From Leptolyngbyaceae cyanobacterium RM1_406_9 (GTDB lineage Bacteria; Cyanobacteriota; Cyanobacteriia; Elainellales; Elainellaceae), in the NCBI GenBank assembly GCA_012033355.1, contig JAAUQZ010000011.1:1-42103 (forward strand): a DNA stretch of 42,103 bases. Direction: 5' to 3'. The stretch's first letter is position 1; the number at the start of each line of letters is the position of its first letter. The position numbers and the translations under genes are program-made. The notes beneath the pieces were generated by a model that worked only from the letters and a program-made list of their open reading frames with translations, ran no database searches and was not told the DNA's origin. This document shows, one piece after another, positions 16,000 through 24,054 of the stretch.

Positions 16000-17484
16000 C
16001 TACATAACGCGGGACAGCAACGTGTAAATCAGGCGGAAGATGATGGTGACAGCGATCGCCAACAGCCCTGCCAGTCCCGCCACAATGACCAGACTGGAAA
16101 GCGGTATCCCAAACCGCAGCACCACAAAGGCAACGACCGCCAGCGTAACTCCAGCAACAATCGGCAAGTCCCATCCTTCAATCACTCGACGAGCCTGAAG
16201 GAAAACCAGAACGGCGATCGCCACCAGCGGCAACCCACCACTCAAGAGCCAAGATCCAGAAAAACTGTAAATGGCGATCGCCAACAGCCCCCCCTCAAAC
16301 CCAGTAAATCCAGCACTCCGAATTAGTTCCAGGGTCGAAAAGGGGCGTGTAGCGGGACGCATCCCTTGTGGAGCAGCAGGCTGCACAGGGACAGGTGCGG
16401 AAGCAGCAGGCATAGGGACAGGGCTGGGAACGGGGGGTGGAGGCGGGGTTTGGTTGGGGGCAGGCGCGGCAACCACTGGTCCTGAAAGGGGGGGCGATGG
16501 AGGTGGGGGCGGAGATGCTGGTTTGACCGTCAAGCTGGCGAGTGCTTCTAGCACTTCATCTGCCGACTGAAAGCGCTGGCTAGGAGTGGGCAACAACATT
16601 CGATTGAGGATAGCTTCCAGGCGATCGCTCACCTGCGTATAGGCTCGCCAAGCCCATGTATTGCTGTAGGAGTCATACAATTCATCAGGCAGCTTCCCTG
16701 TCAAAAGCACAATGCAAGTGACTCCCAGCGCATACAGATCGGTTGACGGAAAAACCTTGTCGCCCCTCATCTGTTCTGGCGGCGCATACAGAGGCGTGTG
16801 AATCCCCGTCGATCCTCTAGCGGCCTGACCTGCAACCGCCGAAGTAAGCTGCTTGACTGCACCAAAATCTAGCAAAAACAGCCGTCCGTCCCGGTGCCGC
16901 ATGATATTAGAAGGCTTGATATCCCGGTGAATGGAGTTGTTATTATGCACAAACCTCAGCACTTTGAGGATTTCAGCTAGCACCTCCAAAACTTCTGTCT
17001 CAGAGAACTGTTTCTTTTGCTCCAGTTCTCGCTCCATGTCCTGTCCGTCAATAAACTCCTGCACCAGGTAGAAGAAGCGATCGGGCTTATTGGGAGTGCG
17101 GCTGGGTACGTCCAACTCAAAAAAAGCCAGCAAGTCAGGAATCTGAGGATGCTTGTTGCCGAGTTCCTCTAATACCTCACCTTCTCGCTCAAACAGCTTT
17201 TGGGCCAGATCCAGCTGGGCCGGACTGAGATCACCCGCAGGCTGAAACTGTTTGACAACGCATTTTCGCATTGCAGGCGTGTAGCGATCGCGGGCCAAAT
17301 ATGCTGCCCCAAATCCACCCCTACCCAGCAGCTTTAACGGCACATAGCGCCCCACCAAAATTAACGGCATCCCGCAGGCAGTGCAATACTTCTGCTGCAC
17401 TGTTTTCAGCGTGGCGCTGTTATCCAGGTCAGCAAAATGGTTAACGGGTCGAGAGCAAGCCGGACGGGTGCAGTGAACTTCCAT
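16000..17484 (-). CDS. membrane Ser/Thr protein kinase with N-terminal zinc ribbon
   Basis: This 494-residue Hanks-type kinase begins with a four-Cys ribbon (C5, C10, C34, C37). The kinase domain spans about 45-310: glycine loop GRGGFGAAY, Lys78 in VVKQF, catalytic loop HRDIKPSN (186-193), DFG at 206-208 and the APPE motif. All key residues are present, so it should be active. A Pro-rich linker (about 318-375) leads to a C-terminal domain with about four TM segments (395-494). The kinase is therefore cytoplasmic and tethered by its C-terminus, with no large periplasmic domain of its own. It lies 12 bases after rbcR and 18 bases before the first anchored binding protein, so those proteins could supply the missing sensor. 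Confidence 0.9.
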   Translation of the reverse strand: MEVHCTRPACSRPVNHFADLDNSATLKTVQQKYCTACGMPLILVGRYVPLKLLGRGGFGAAYLARDRYTPAMRKCVVKQFQPAGDLSPAQLDLAQKLFEREGEVLEELGNKHPQIPDLLAFFELDVPSRTPNKPDRFFYLVQEFIDGQDMERELEQKKQFSETEVLEVLAEILKVLRFVHNNNSIHRDIKPSNIMRHRDGRLFLLDFGAVKQLTSAVAGQAARGSTGIHTPLYAPPEQMRGDKVFPSTDLYALGVTCIVLLTGKLPDELYDSYSNTWAWRAYTQVSDRLEAILNRMLLPTPSQRFQSADEVLEALASLTVKPASPPPPPSPPLSGPVVAAPAPNQTPPPPPVPSPVPMPAASAPVPVQPAAPQGMRPATRPFSTLELIRSAGFTGFEGGLLAIAIYSFSGSWLLSGGLPLVAIAVLVFLQARRVIEGWDLPIVAGVTLAVVAFVVLRFGIPLSSLVIVAGLAGLLAIAVTIIFRLIYTLLSRVM

Positions 17485-17496
17485 AAACCTCGTGAC

Positions 17497-18516
17497 CTAC
17501 TTTCCTCCAGGGTTGGAGGTGGTTGCCTCTAGTGAGAGCGGTTTGACAGGCTCGGCTGCATCTTTATCAATCCTATCGTCCACCGTGACCGGCTTATGAC
17601 TGGCAAACTGCGGCAGAATCTCTTCAAAGAAAGCCTCTGCCGCCTTAGAGCGATAGCGATTGGGATTGATAATCACTGAAAGCGTGCGATTGACCACCAC
17701 GTCTTCAATCCTGGCGCGGTGCAATACGCCCATCTGTAGCTCTTTCTCAATTGCCGAAATTGAGACAAACGCAGCACCTAACCCAGCCTGTACCGCATTT
17801 TTAATTGCTTCAATCGAATTTAGCTCCATTTCGATTTTGAGACGACGGGTTTCAATCCCGCAGCGCGTCAAAACCTGGTCAATCACTTTGCGAATCGTGG
17901 ACTGAGAATCGAGGGTAATGAACTGAAGTTTGTAGAGGTCTTCTTTCTGTACGGTGCTTAAGTGGGCAAGAGAATGCAGAACGGGTAAAATCAGCGCAAG
18001 CTCATCTTCTGCATACGGAATAATTTCTAGCGAGTCCTGTAGTTCTGGAGGCACTTCACCGCCAATGATGGCCAGGTCAATCTGCCCGTTTGCTACACTC
18101 CAGGCGGTACGGCGGGTGGAATGAACGTGAAGCTGCACCGCTACATCTGGGTAATTCTGCCGAAACAAGCCAATCATCCGGGGCAGCAGGTACGTTCCTG
18201 TGGTTTGGCTTGCCCCCACAATCAGAGTGCCACCCTGAAGATTTTGCAAATCTTCGATCGCCCGACAGGTTTCCTGACAGAGCGTCAAGATGCGATCGCC
18301 ATAGCTGAGCAACAGGTGCCCCGCTTCGGTCAACTGTGCCCGCCTGCCGCCCCGATCAAACAAAGGCACATCTAACTGTCGCTCCAGATTTTGCACCTGA
18401 AGGCTGACGGCAGGCTGAGAAACATAGAGACTATCAGCGGCACGCTTAAAGCTTCCCTCGGCAGCGATCGCCTTAAGAATCCGCAACTGATCCAAAGTAA
18501 AAGGAAGGTCAGACAT
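17497..18516 (-). CDS. rbcR: RbcR-type LysR transcriptional regulator
   Basis: This 339-residue LysR regulator has an N-terminal winged HTH (residues 1-66: [20 protein letters not shown], then [20 protein letters not shown]) and a periplasmic-binding-like effector domain (about 90-300). The N-terminus is nearly what I recall for cyanobacterial RbcR and plastid Ycf30, which control Rubisco and other Calvin-cycle genes in response to metabolite state. The C-terminal 35 residues are a variable tail. No Rubisco genes are in the window. It heads a tight minus-strand run with the Ser/Thr kinase, an unexpected pairing that could place the kinase module under rbcR's promoter. Confidence 0.9.
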   Translation of the reverse strand: MSDLPFTLDQLRILKAIAAEGSFKRAADSLYVSQPAVSLQVQNLERQLDVPLFDRGGRRAQLTEAGHLLLSYGDRILTLCQETCRAIEDLQNLQGGTLIVGASQTTGTYLLPRMIGLFRQNYPDVAVQLHVHSTRRTAWSVANGQIDLAIIGGEVPPELQDSLEIIPYAEDELALILPVLHSLAHLSTVQKEDLYKLQFITLDSQSTIRKVIDQVLTRCGIETRRLKIEMELNSIEAIKNAVQAGLGAAFVSISAIEKELQMGVLHRARIEDVVVNRTLSVIINPNRYRSKAAEAFFEEILPQFASHKPVTVDDRIDKDAAEPVKPLSLEATTSNPGGK

Positions 18517-18742
18517 GAGTGCTAAACCTGAAAGGAGATAAGGCCCAAAGGCTGAGAACGAACGGACCGATTAGGTAAATTGGACGATGGAGAACCATAA
18601 TGGATGGATATCTAAATCGGTAAGTAAATCACCTGAGTTGATCAAAAATCACAATGAGCAGATTCGCCCCCCCTGGATTACTGTTTGGCATACGCCGCCC
18701 TAAAGTAAACAACTTAAACAACTCGTTGCTTAGAGCATCCTT

Positions 18743-19669
18743 ATGAAGCGGGAGGTTGTCCAGGACTTTCTGAATTTACCAGGAATTGCGGGAGTTGCCC
18801 TAATGGATGGGCGATCGCGCCCGTACTTTTTTGGTGTGGATCAATCTCTTAACTTTCAGCAAAAAGAAGCCCTGGCTCAAGGCATCCAACAGGTTGTAGA
18901 GACAACCCCAGCAGACTTTGAATTCTTTGAATTTCAGTTCACCGGGCATCAGGTCTACATCTATAAGTTGAATCACGGCATCATCCTTTTAGTTTTAACA
19001 GGGAGTAGTCTGGTTTACCCAGCTTACCTACAGGCAGTTGAACAGCTAAAAGTTGAACTCCAGAAAGATATCGCCAACACCATTGCGACCTTTCGCCTTT
19101 TGGCAGGCAACATTACCCTGTCTAACCAAAACTACTGGAAACAGCGCCCTGAGTCGAACGCATCCACTGACAGCCAGACCTCCTCATCTGCCGCCCAGTC
19201 GGAGCCTTCACCCAAAATCCAGTCTCAAAACAGAACTCCAGATCCCTCCCTGTCCTCAAAAGGTAACAAACCTCCAGTTGATTCTCCGACCCGTCTAGCC
19301 TCTACCTCGATCACTACTCACCCAGCCAATCAGGTCAACCTCAAAGAACTGCTGCTAGCGCTTAACCACCTCAGCCATTTCACCACCCAATATTTGGGGA
19401 CGACCGTCGTTAATAATTACTGGAAATCCAGTCGTCCTACGGTCGAGTGGCTCAACAATTTTCAGATTGACCGATCTGCTCAAATCAGCTTCTCAGCGCC
19501 CTCTGGAGTCCCTGAATTCATTACAGCCAACCAGCATCAGTATATTCAACAGTGGGTACTAGCCTTCATAGAACGCTGCGCCAGAGTAATCCGTGATTTC
19601 CCTCTCATCATTCGGCAGTCAGCACTTGATGATGAACAGAAGAGGCTCCTACTCGCGGATAAAGCTTAA
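18743..19669 (+). CDS. Roadblock/LC7-like protein, cyanobacterial
   Basis: This is a 308-residue soluble protein. Residues 1-118 look like a Roadblock/LC7 fold (FLNLPGIAGVALMDGRSRPY, alternating strands, then YLQAVEQLKVEL). A Ser/Pro/Gln-rich linker (about 130-195) leads to a helical C-terminal domain (VNLKELLLALNHLSHFTTQY; WVLAFIERCARVIRDFPLII). Roadblock domains act as dimerisation or GTPase-partner modules; none of this has been tested here. It lies 22 bases before the ferredoxin gene on the same strand, so the two are probably co-transcribed. The fold call is by eye and tentative; the gene itself is convincing. Confidence 0.65.
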   Translation: MKREVVQDFLNLPGIAGVALMDGRSRPYFFGVDQSLNFQQKEALAQGIQQVVETTPADFEFFEFQFTGHQVYIYKLNHGIILLVLTGSSLVYPAYLQAVEQLKVELQKDIANTIATFRLLAGNITLSNQNYWKQRPESNASTDSQTSSSAAQSEPSPKIQSQNRTPDPSLSSKGNKPPVDSPTRLASTSITTHPANQVNLKELLLALNHLSHFTTQYLGTTVVNNYWKSSRPTVEWLNNFQIDRSAQISFSAPSGVPEFITANQHQYIQQWVLAFIERCARVIRDFPLIIRQSALDDEQKRLLLADKA

Positions 19670-19691
19670 TTATTCTTCAAGGAAAAATTCA

Positions 19692-20177
19692 ATGGCAAAA
19701 GTGGTCAGGCTAGAACCGATCGCCCAGGAAACCTCTGTTGAGACAAACGGTAACCTGCTGTCTGTATTAATCAACAAAGATCTGGACGTGTTGCGTGAGT
19801 GTGGCGGTCGAGGAATGTGTGCAACCTGTCACGTTTATGTAAAGCAGGGAATGGATGCGCTCACCCCGATCAATCGCCGTGAGCAGCGCACTCTGGAAGT
19901 GATTACTACCTGTGAAACTAACTCTCGGTTAGCTTGTCAGGCCCGCGTCCTGGGAAACGGTGTGGTCGTAGAACTACCGCCCGGTATGTACATCAATTCT
20001 TTACGAGATATTGAAGCGCTGATTGGACGACGCGCCGACCAAGACTTGCTTCACCCAATCACGGGTCAGGTGCTAGTCGAGTCGGGAAAGCTAATCACTC
20101 GCTCTACGCTAAAGCAGATTGCTGATACGACTAGCTTTAAGCTAGGGGAATATTTTTCACGCACAACGGATGCCTGA
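19692..20177 (+). CDS. 2Fe-2S ferredoxin, extended cyanobacterial type
   Basis: This 161-residue protein has the start chosen at ATG 19692, behind AAGGAAAAATTCA; the track's start at 19593 overlaps the upstream gene. The 2Fe-2S ligands are C37-x5-C43-x2-C46 (RECGGRGMCATCHVYV) and C82 (SRLACQARV). It therefore belongs to the plant/adrenodoxin-like fold, though the first spacing is one residue longer than in photosynthetic PetF. A C-terminal extension of about 65 residues (INSLRDIEALIGRRADQDLL) is not part of the ferredoxin fold. It resembles Slr0148 of the Synechocystis slr0144-slr0152 photosynthetic cluster as I remember it. Electron-transfer partners are unknown. Confidence 0.85.
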   Translation: MAKVVRLEPIAQETSVETNGNLLSVLINKDLDVLRECGGRGMCATCHVYVKQGMDALTPINRREQRTLEVITTCETNSRLACQARVLGNGVVVELPPGMYINSLRDIEALIGRRADQDLLHPITGQVLVESGKLITRSTLKQIADTTSFKLGEYFSRTTDA

Positions 20178-20238
20178 GGTCGAGGCTGAATATCCCTTGA
20201 ATAGAGACTGTTACTCACATTTCAAGCTAGGGAATTCT

Positions 20239-20350
20239 TGATGTGGCGCTACGCGCTTCAATTAAGACGTTTTTGTATGGAAGCCTCCGCGACGCAGGGG
20301 TTTCCATACAAAAACGTGTCCTAAGGTACACGTGTAGCGCTATGTGAAGT
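20239..20350. repeat. long imperfect palindromic element
   Basis: Perfect 16-bp arms ACGTTTTTGTATGGAA (20267-20282) and TTCCATACAAAAACGT (20302-20317) enclose a 19-base spacer rich in CpG. Outside them, GGCGCTACGCGC (left) and GTGTAGCGCTAT (right) form imperfect outer arms. The whole resembles the dispersed palindromic repeats or MITE-like elements of cyanobacteria. It fills most of the gap between the ferredoxin and phycobilisome-like genes and would form a large hairpin in a joint transcript. Confidence 0.7.
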
Positions 20351-20374
20351 TAATTAACTGGAGAGTAAGCCGGA

Positions 20375-20851
20375 ATGTTGAGCCAACTGGAACGCCTGAG
20401 CTTGGATGTAGATGGTCGCTATGCTGCGGATGAAGAACTTCAGTTTGTCAACGACTATGTACAGTCCTTCTACTTAAGAGTTGAGACTTATCAAAAGCTT
20501 CAGGCAGCAGAATCGACCATTGTGCAGCAGGTGCAAGCTCAAATGCAGACAATTGCCCCTGAGTTGCTCAGGAACGGCAATGAAGACCTCAGCGCCAAGT
20601 GGAAACGCGATACAATTCGGGTTTTACGTTACTCCGCAGTTGCGATGCTGTTAAATGACCCGGATAGTTTGCGCGATCGCCTTCTCGTTTGGATGCAAAC
20701 CATCATGCGAGCCTTTGGCGCTCAGCGAAGCTGCGACGTGACCTATCAAGTGATGCAGGAAGTTGTCAAACAGCACCTCACTCCCATTCAAGCCAGCCTC
20801 TTTTGCCCCATCCTAGAATTGAACCGCCGCTCATTGGGCGTAACTGCTTAG
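20375..20851 (+). CDS. phycobilisome-like globin-fold protein without bilin cysteine
   Basis: This 158-residue all-helical protein is related to allophycocyanin-type phycobiliproteins. Helices begin YAADEELQFVNDYVQSFYLR. The region DSLRDRLLVWMQTIMRAFG aligns with the chromophore helix of ApcA-like proteins (xCLRDxxYYLRxxxYG), with Ser where the bilin-attaching Cys would be. QHLTPIQASL near the end matches their TPI segment. It therefore probably does not bind bilin covalently. A similar protein is, from memory, encoded near a ferredoxin in the Synechocystis slr0144-slr0152 cluster linked to photosystem II. The RBS GGAGAG precedes the ATG at a normal distance. Confidence 0.75.
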   Translation: MLSQLERLSLDVDGRYAADEELQFVNDYVQSFYLRVETYQKLQAAESTIVQQVQAQMQTIAPELLRNGNEDLSAKWKRDTIRVLRYSAVAMLLNDPDSLRDRLLVWMQTIMRAFGAQRSCDVTYQVMQEVVKQHLTPIQASLFCPILELNRRSLGVTA

Positions 20852-20906
20852 GGCTGGAAATTGCATTTTGGCGGACTATTGCGAAGATGCGATCTCCGCG
20901 ACTCCC

Positions 20907-21218
20907 TCAGTTGTCGGGATTGTCCTGTAGAACGTCGATTAGGGGTGGAAAGAGTTCGCTCCGCAGGCTGAGCGCGGTGATGCTGGGGCTGCGAAGACTA
21001 ACCCATACGCTACAGTTCACATTGTTTGCTGTCACCACAACCGTATCGTGACGCGCCAGCCTGCAAGCGTAGTGGTATAGCCGTGCCCGATGCTCAATCC
21101 CTACTGTGTGCAGCCGATAGAACAACTCGCTCCGGAAGTACATTCCGTGCTGAATTTTGTCGTTAAACCAAAACTTAAAGGGAGAGGTAGCTCCCTCATC
21201 TAGAACTGAAGGCAACAC
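20907..21218 (-). CDS. conserved-looking small protein, unknown
   Basis: This is a 103-residue ORF with a GTG start (21216-21218); an internal ATG at 21143 is an alternative. Its composition looks like a real globular protein (FKFWFNDKIQHGMYFRSELF, RLHTVGIEHRARLYHYACRL) rather than a shadow ORF, and no competing gene lies on the plus strand. No domain is recognised and no signal peptide or TM is seen. It converges with the phycobilisome-like gene, leaving 55 bases between stops. Confidence 0.55.
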   Translation of the reverse strand: MLPSVLDEGATSPFKFWFNDKIQHGMYFRSELFYRLHTVGIEHRARLYHYACRLARHDTVVVTANNVNCSVWVSLRSPSITALSLRSELFPPLIDVLQDNPDN

Positions 21219-21430
21219 AATGTAAATTTTCTAGCTTTTCTAGAGGTGTGATCTGTAAAAGCAAAACCAGACGAACGCACTGACAGGTGAAATACTGAAA
21301 TTGTTGATGCTGTTCCACACTTCAGAAAATTCAATAGTATTAAACGTCAGCAATAAGCTTCTCTTATTGAAGTAAACGATCATTAACAGACAGTCTACGT
21401 TCAGTATAAATGCCTAGTTAGTTTTTTGGA

Positions 21431-21459
21431 GGAAATCTTCAAATAGCTGGAAGGTTTCC
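21431..21459. terminator. weak hairpin after the deacetylase gene
   Basis: GGAAATCTTC and GAAGGTTTCC pair with one mismatch, 10 bases beyond the deacetylase stop on the minus strand. No T-tract follows on the minus strand, so termination is uncertain. Confidence 0.3.
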
Positions 21460-21468
21460 TTTCAAAAC

Positions 21469-22155
21469 TCAAAGTTGTCGCTGTTGCCAAAGCTGGTCAA
21501 TGGTAACAAAGCGATAGCCTGCTTGCAGTAAGCGAGGAATGATTTGAGTCGCGATCGCCGCTACATCGACCCCTCCATAGTGCCCATCGTGCAGCACAAT
21601 TACCGACCCATTGCAGGTTTGCCGTAGAACTCGCCGAATTACAACTTCAACCCCAGGCTGCACCCAATCTTCAGGCACGACGCTCCACATTACGGGGCGG
21701 TAGTCCCATTGCCGCAGGTAGGTCAGCGTTTGGGGCGTAAACAGCCCATTTGGAGGGCGAACGTCTCGAATTTGCCGCTGTACATGGGCTGTTTCGAGTT
21801 GACAAGCTTGGGCGATCGCCCTCTGAGTTTGCTCCAGGCTTTGTCTCAGTTCAAAGGCAGACAATTGAGGAAAGGAACGATGGGTATAGCCGTGTAGTCC
21901 GATCCAGTGGCCGCGCTGATAGACTGCCCGCGCCACCTCTGGAAAACGGTCAACACAAACCCCTAACCAAAAGAAATTTGCAGGAATTTGATAATGATCC
22001 AGCACCTCAAGCAGTTGTGGCGTATGTTGAGGGTGAGGGCCATCGTCAAAACTAAGGGCGATCGCGGCAGAAGTAGCGCTTCCAGCCCACAAACAGCCTG
22101 GAAAAGTTGGACTTAAAACCTGATAAATAAAAGGTAGAAATGGAGCTAAAGGCAT
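21469..22155 (-). CDS. NodB-type polysaccharide deacetylase
   Basis: This 228-residue carbohydrate esterase 4 protein has motif 1 SFDDGPHP (catalytic base and metal Asp), motif 2 HGYTHRSF (the H-x3-H metal ligands), motif 3 RPPNGLF, and a C-terminal VLHDG with the conserved His. All expected active-site motifs are present. Family members remove N-acetyl groups from peptidoglycan, chitin or exopolysaccharide; the substrate here is unknown. The N-terminus (MPLAPFLPFIYQVLSPTFPG) is mildly hydrophobic but not a clear signal peptide. It follows a degenerate receiver gene on the same strand by 21 bases, so the two may be co-transcribed. Confidence 0.92.
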   Translation of the reverse strand: MPLAPFLPFIYQVLSPTFPGCLWAGSATSAAIALSFDDGPHPQHTPQLLEVLDHYQIPANFFWLGVCVDRFPEVARAVYQRGHWIGLHGYTHRSFPQLSAFELRQSLEQTQRAIAQACQLETAHVQRQIRDVRPPNGLFTPQTLTYLRQWDYRPVMWSVVPEDWVQPGVEVVIRRVLRQTCNGSVIVLHDGHYGGVDVAAIATQIIPRLLQAGYRFVTIDQLWQQRQL

Positions 22156-22176
22156 AGCCCATAGCTTACACCACCC

Positions 22177-22581
22177 TCAGCTAGCGTATCTGGTAGAACA
22201 GTAGGTCTGCCGCGCCCAGGCAGACTGAACCAGCGAAGTTAAAATGTCTCGGCTGATTGGTTTGACTAGAAATCCGTCAACTCCCGGATTTTCTTCTTGA
22301 TGCATCCAGCTTGGCGCATTACAGTCTGTCAACGCCACAATCGTCGTGTCGCAATTATTAGCAGCATTCCGCAGGTCTTTCACCAAAGTCTGGGACCAGC
22401 TTTGTCCGTCTCCTGCCAAAATAACCAGGTAAGGAGACATTTGGCTAACTTTTGCAACAACTTGTTCTGTAGAACTTGCAAATACCATTGGGCAACTTAG
22501 ATGCTCTAATAGCGCCTCTAGCATCTGAAGATCATCAGAGGGTTGACCTAGAATTAGGACATAATTTTGTGATGATTTCAT
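22177..22581 (-). CDS. degenerate response-regulator receiver domain protein
   Basis: This 134-residue protein consists of a single CheY-like fold. The acidic pair near the N-terminus (GQPSDDLQ) and the conserved Lys (FLVKPIS) are present. The beta3 end reads YLVILAGDG, with no Asp at the normal phosphoacceptor position, so ordinary phosphorylation is doubtful; an Asp lies two residues later. Such pseudo-receivers usually act as protein-interaction modules. There is no output domain. It is 21 bases upstream of the polysaccharide deacetylase gene on the same strand. Confidence 0.75.
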   Translation of the reverse strand: MKSSQNYVLILGQPSDDLQMLEALLEHLSCPMVFASSTEQVVAKVSQMSPYLVILAGDGQSWSQTLVKDLRNAANNCDTTIVALTDCNAPSWMHQEENPGVDGFLVKPISRDILTSLVQSAWARQTYCSTRYAS

Positions 22582-22985
22582 ACTGAACCCGGTACGCTAC
22601 AAAAAATATAGCTTGCGAACCGATCAGCAATTTTCTCTCCGCAAATGCGTAGAAATCTTCCTGTCAATCTGTTGTAGCCAAATCCTTCACGATTCGCGGC
22701 TTTTGTTTTTTTTAGGGATTGAGAATCGGATTTTCAAGCTATCTTTCAAAATATTTCAGATGAGAAATGTTTCTTAGAATTTAGCTTCAGGTAAATACAT
22801 TAATCGCCACACCATAGAGAGTTTGCTGGGTAGTTTGAAAGGTTGTGTGAAAAGTATCGAATCGGACTTTCAATATTCCTGTGGGTTTTCGCTAAATTGC
22901 CTTCTAGAAACTACTTGCTGTTACGAAAAATTGCATAAATATAAGGAGAAATGTCTGGATTCCTTCCCAAATTTATACCAAAAAT
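22582..22985. other. 404-base AT-rich intergenic region
   Basis: The region lies between the end of the EamA transporter gene and the start of the pseudo-receiver gene, both on the minus strand. It holds runs such as ttttgttttttttaggg but no hairpin with a matching stem that I can place, and no convincing gene. The 60-residue plus-strand ORF at 22823 has no RBS and an atypical composition. Confidence 0.45.
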
Positions 22986-23879
22986 CTAGGGACGCTGAGG
23001 TTTGATCTGGAGTGAAACTACTGCCGTTAGAATCAAGATTCCTCCTAAGATCTGCATGACTGAGAGCGTTTGTCCCAGTCCAATCCAGGCAAAAATAGCG
23101 GCTGCTAGGGGTTCCAGGGTGGCGGCGATCGCCCCTCGCTCTGACTGAACCCGCTCAATTCCCCAACAGTAAAGTGAAAACGGAATCAGGGTGCCGCCAA
23201 TGCCAACCAATAAAACGCCTGGTAAATGCTCTGGGACAAAAAGCGCTGCTGGAAATCCCTGGGTAAACTGAACCGCAATCCAAAAGAGACTCGAAACCGT
23301 GAAGGCGCGAAACATTACACCCACAGCGCCGTAGGTGGCGACAGCAGATTCGCTGAGCAGCGTGTAAGAGGCGAAGCAAAAAGCACTCAAGCAAGCCATC
23401 AATAATCCCAAGCCATCTAGCCCAAAGTTTCCAGTCGGCAGTTCTGAGATTAAGGTGACTCCAGCGATCGCCGCAATCAAGGCAATTGTCACAGACAAGG
23501 CGGGTACTTTTCGGTGCTTGAGCATTGCCCAAATCACAATCAGCACCGGAGCCGTGTACTGAATGACAACCGCGATCGCCACTGCCAAGCGTTCAATCGC
23601 GATGTAGTAGGCAAGCGTAACCAGGGCTAACGATAGTCCTAGCGCGAGGATGTGCCAGTCTCCAAATTTTGGATTGGGTTGCCACAGTTGATGCACAACA
23701 CCCAAACCTATTGCAGCGATGATAGCTCGCGCCATTGCTAGCTCAAGCGGGCTGACTCCGGATTGAAAGAGACTACTGGCCGCGATCGCGGCGATCGCCC
23801 ACAGCATGGCTGCTAGAGCAATTGCCGCAAAGCCAACCGCAGCGCGAGACAACTTAAAAGGGCGAGAAGATTTTGGCAT
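22986..23879 (-). CDS. EamA/DMT-family transporter
   Basis: This 297-residue membrane protein is of the drug/metabolite transporter type, with about ten TM segments in two EamA repeats (first about 15-140, second about 155-290). Typical features are the WAIAAIAASSLFQSGVSPLE loop, RAIIAA, and PLAAAIFAWIGLGQTLSVMQ near the end of the second repeat. The start at ATG 23879 (MPKSSRPFKLSRAAV) is chosen over the track's 23951, because the added 24 residues are polar and precede a better N-terminus. The substrate is unknown. It is monocistronic on the minus strand. Confidence 0.88.
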   Translation of the reverse strand: MPKSSRPFKLSRAAVGFAAIALAAMLWAIAAIAASSLFQSGVSPLELAMARAIIAAIGLGVVHQLWQPNPKFGDWHILALGLSLALVTLAYYIAIERLAVAIAVVIQYTAPVLIVIWAMLKHRKVPALSVTIALIAAIAGVTLISELPTGNFGLDGLGLLMACLSAFCFASYTLLSESAVATYGAVGVMFRAFTVSSLFWIAVQFTQGFPAALFVPEHLPGVLLVGIGGTLIPFSLYCWGIERVQSERGAIAATLEPLAAAIFAWIGLGQTLSVMQILGGILILTAVVSLQIKPQRP

Positions 23880-24054
23880 AGGTCTTAAAAAATACACAGA
23901 ATCACTCTTCTGGGTGAGACAGCGGTGGGAGGTGCGATCGCTCTTCGGCAAATTAGGCTGAGAGCAAGTTAGAAAACTAGTCAGGAAGTCGCCTGGATAG
24001 AGGGCGATCGGTAAATCTCCTGACGGAATAGCCCCATGCCCAGGAATCTCTGCA

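Noticed and set aside
22823-23005. 60-residue plus-strand ORF
   Set aside because: It has no RBS, Cys/Lys-rich atypical composition, and runs into the transporter gene on the other strand.
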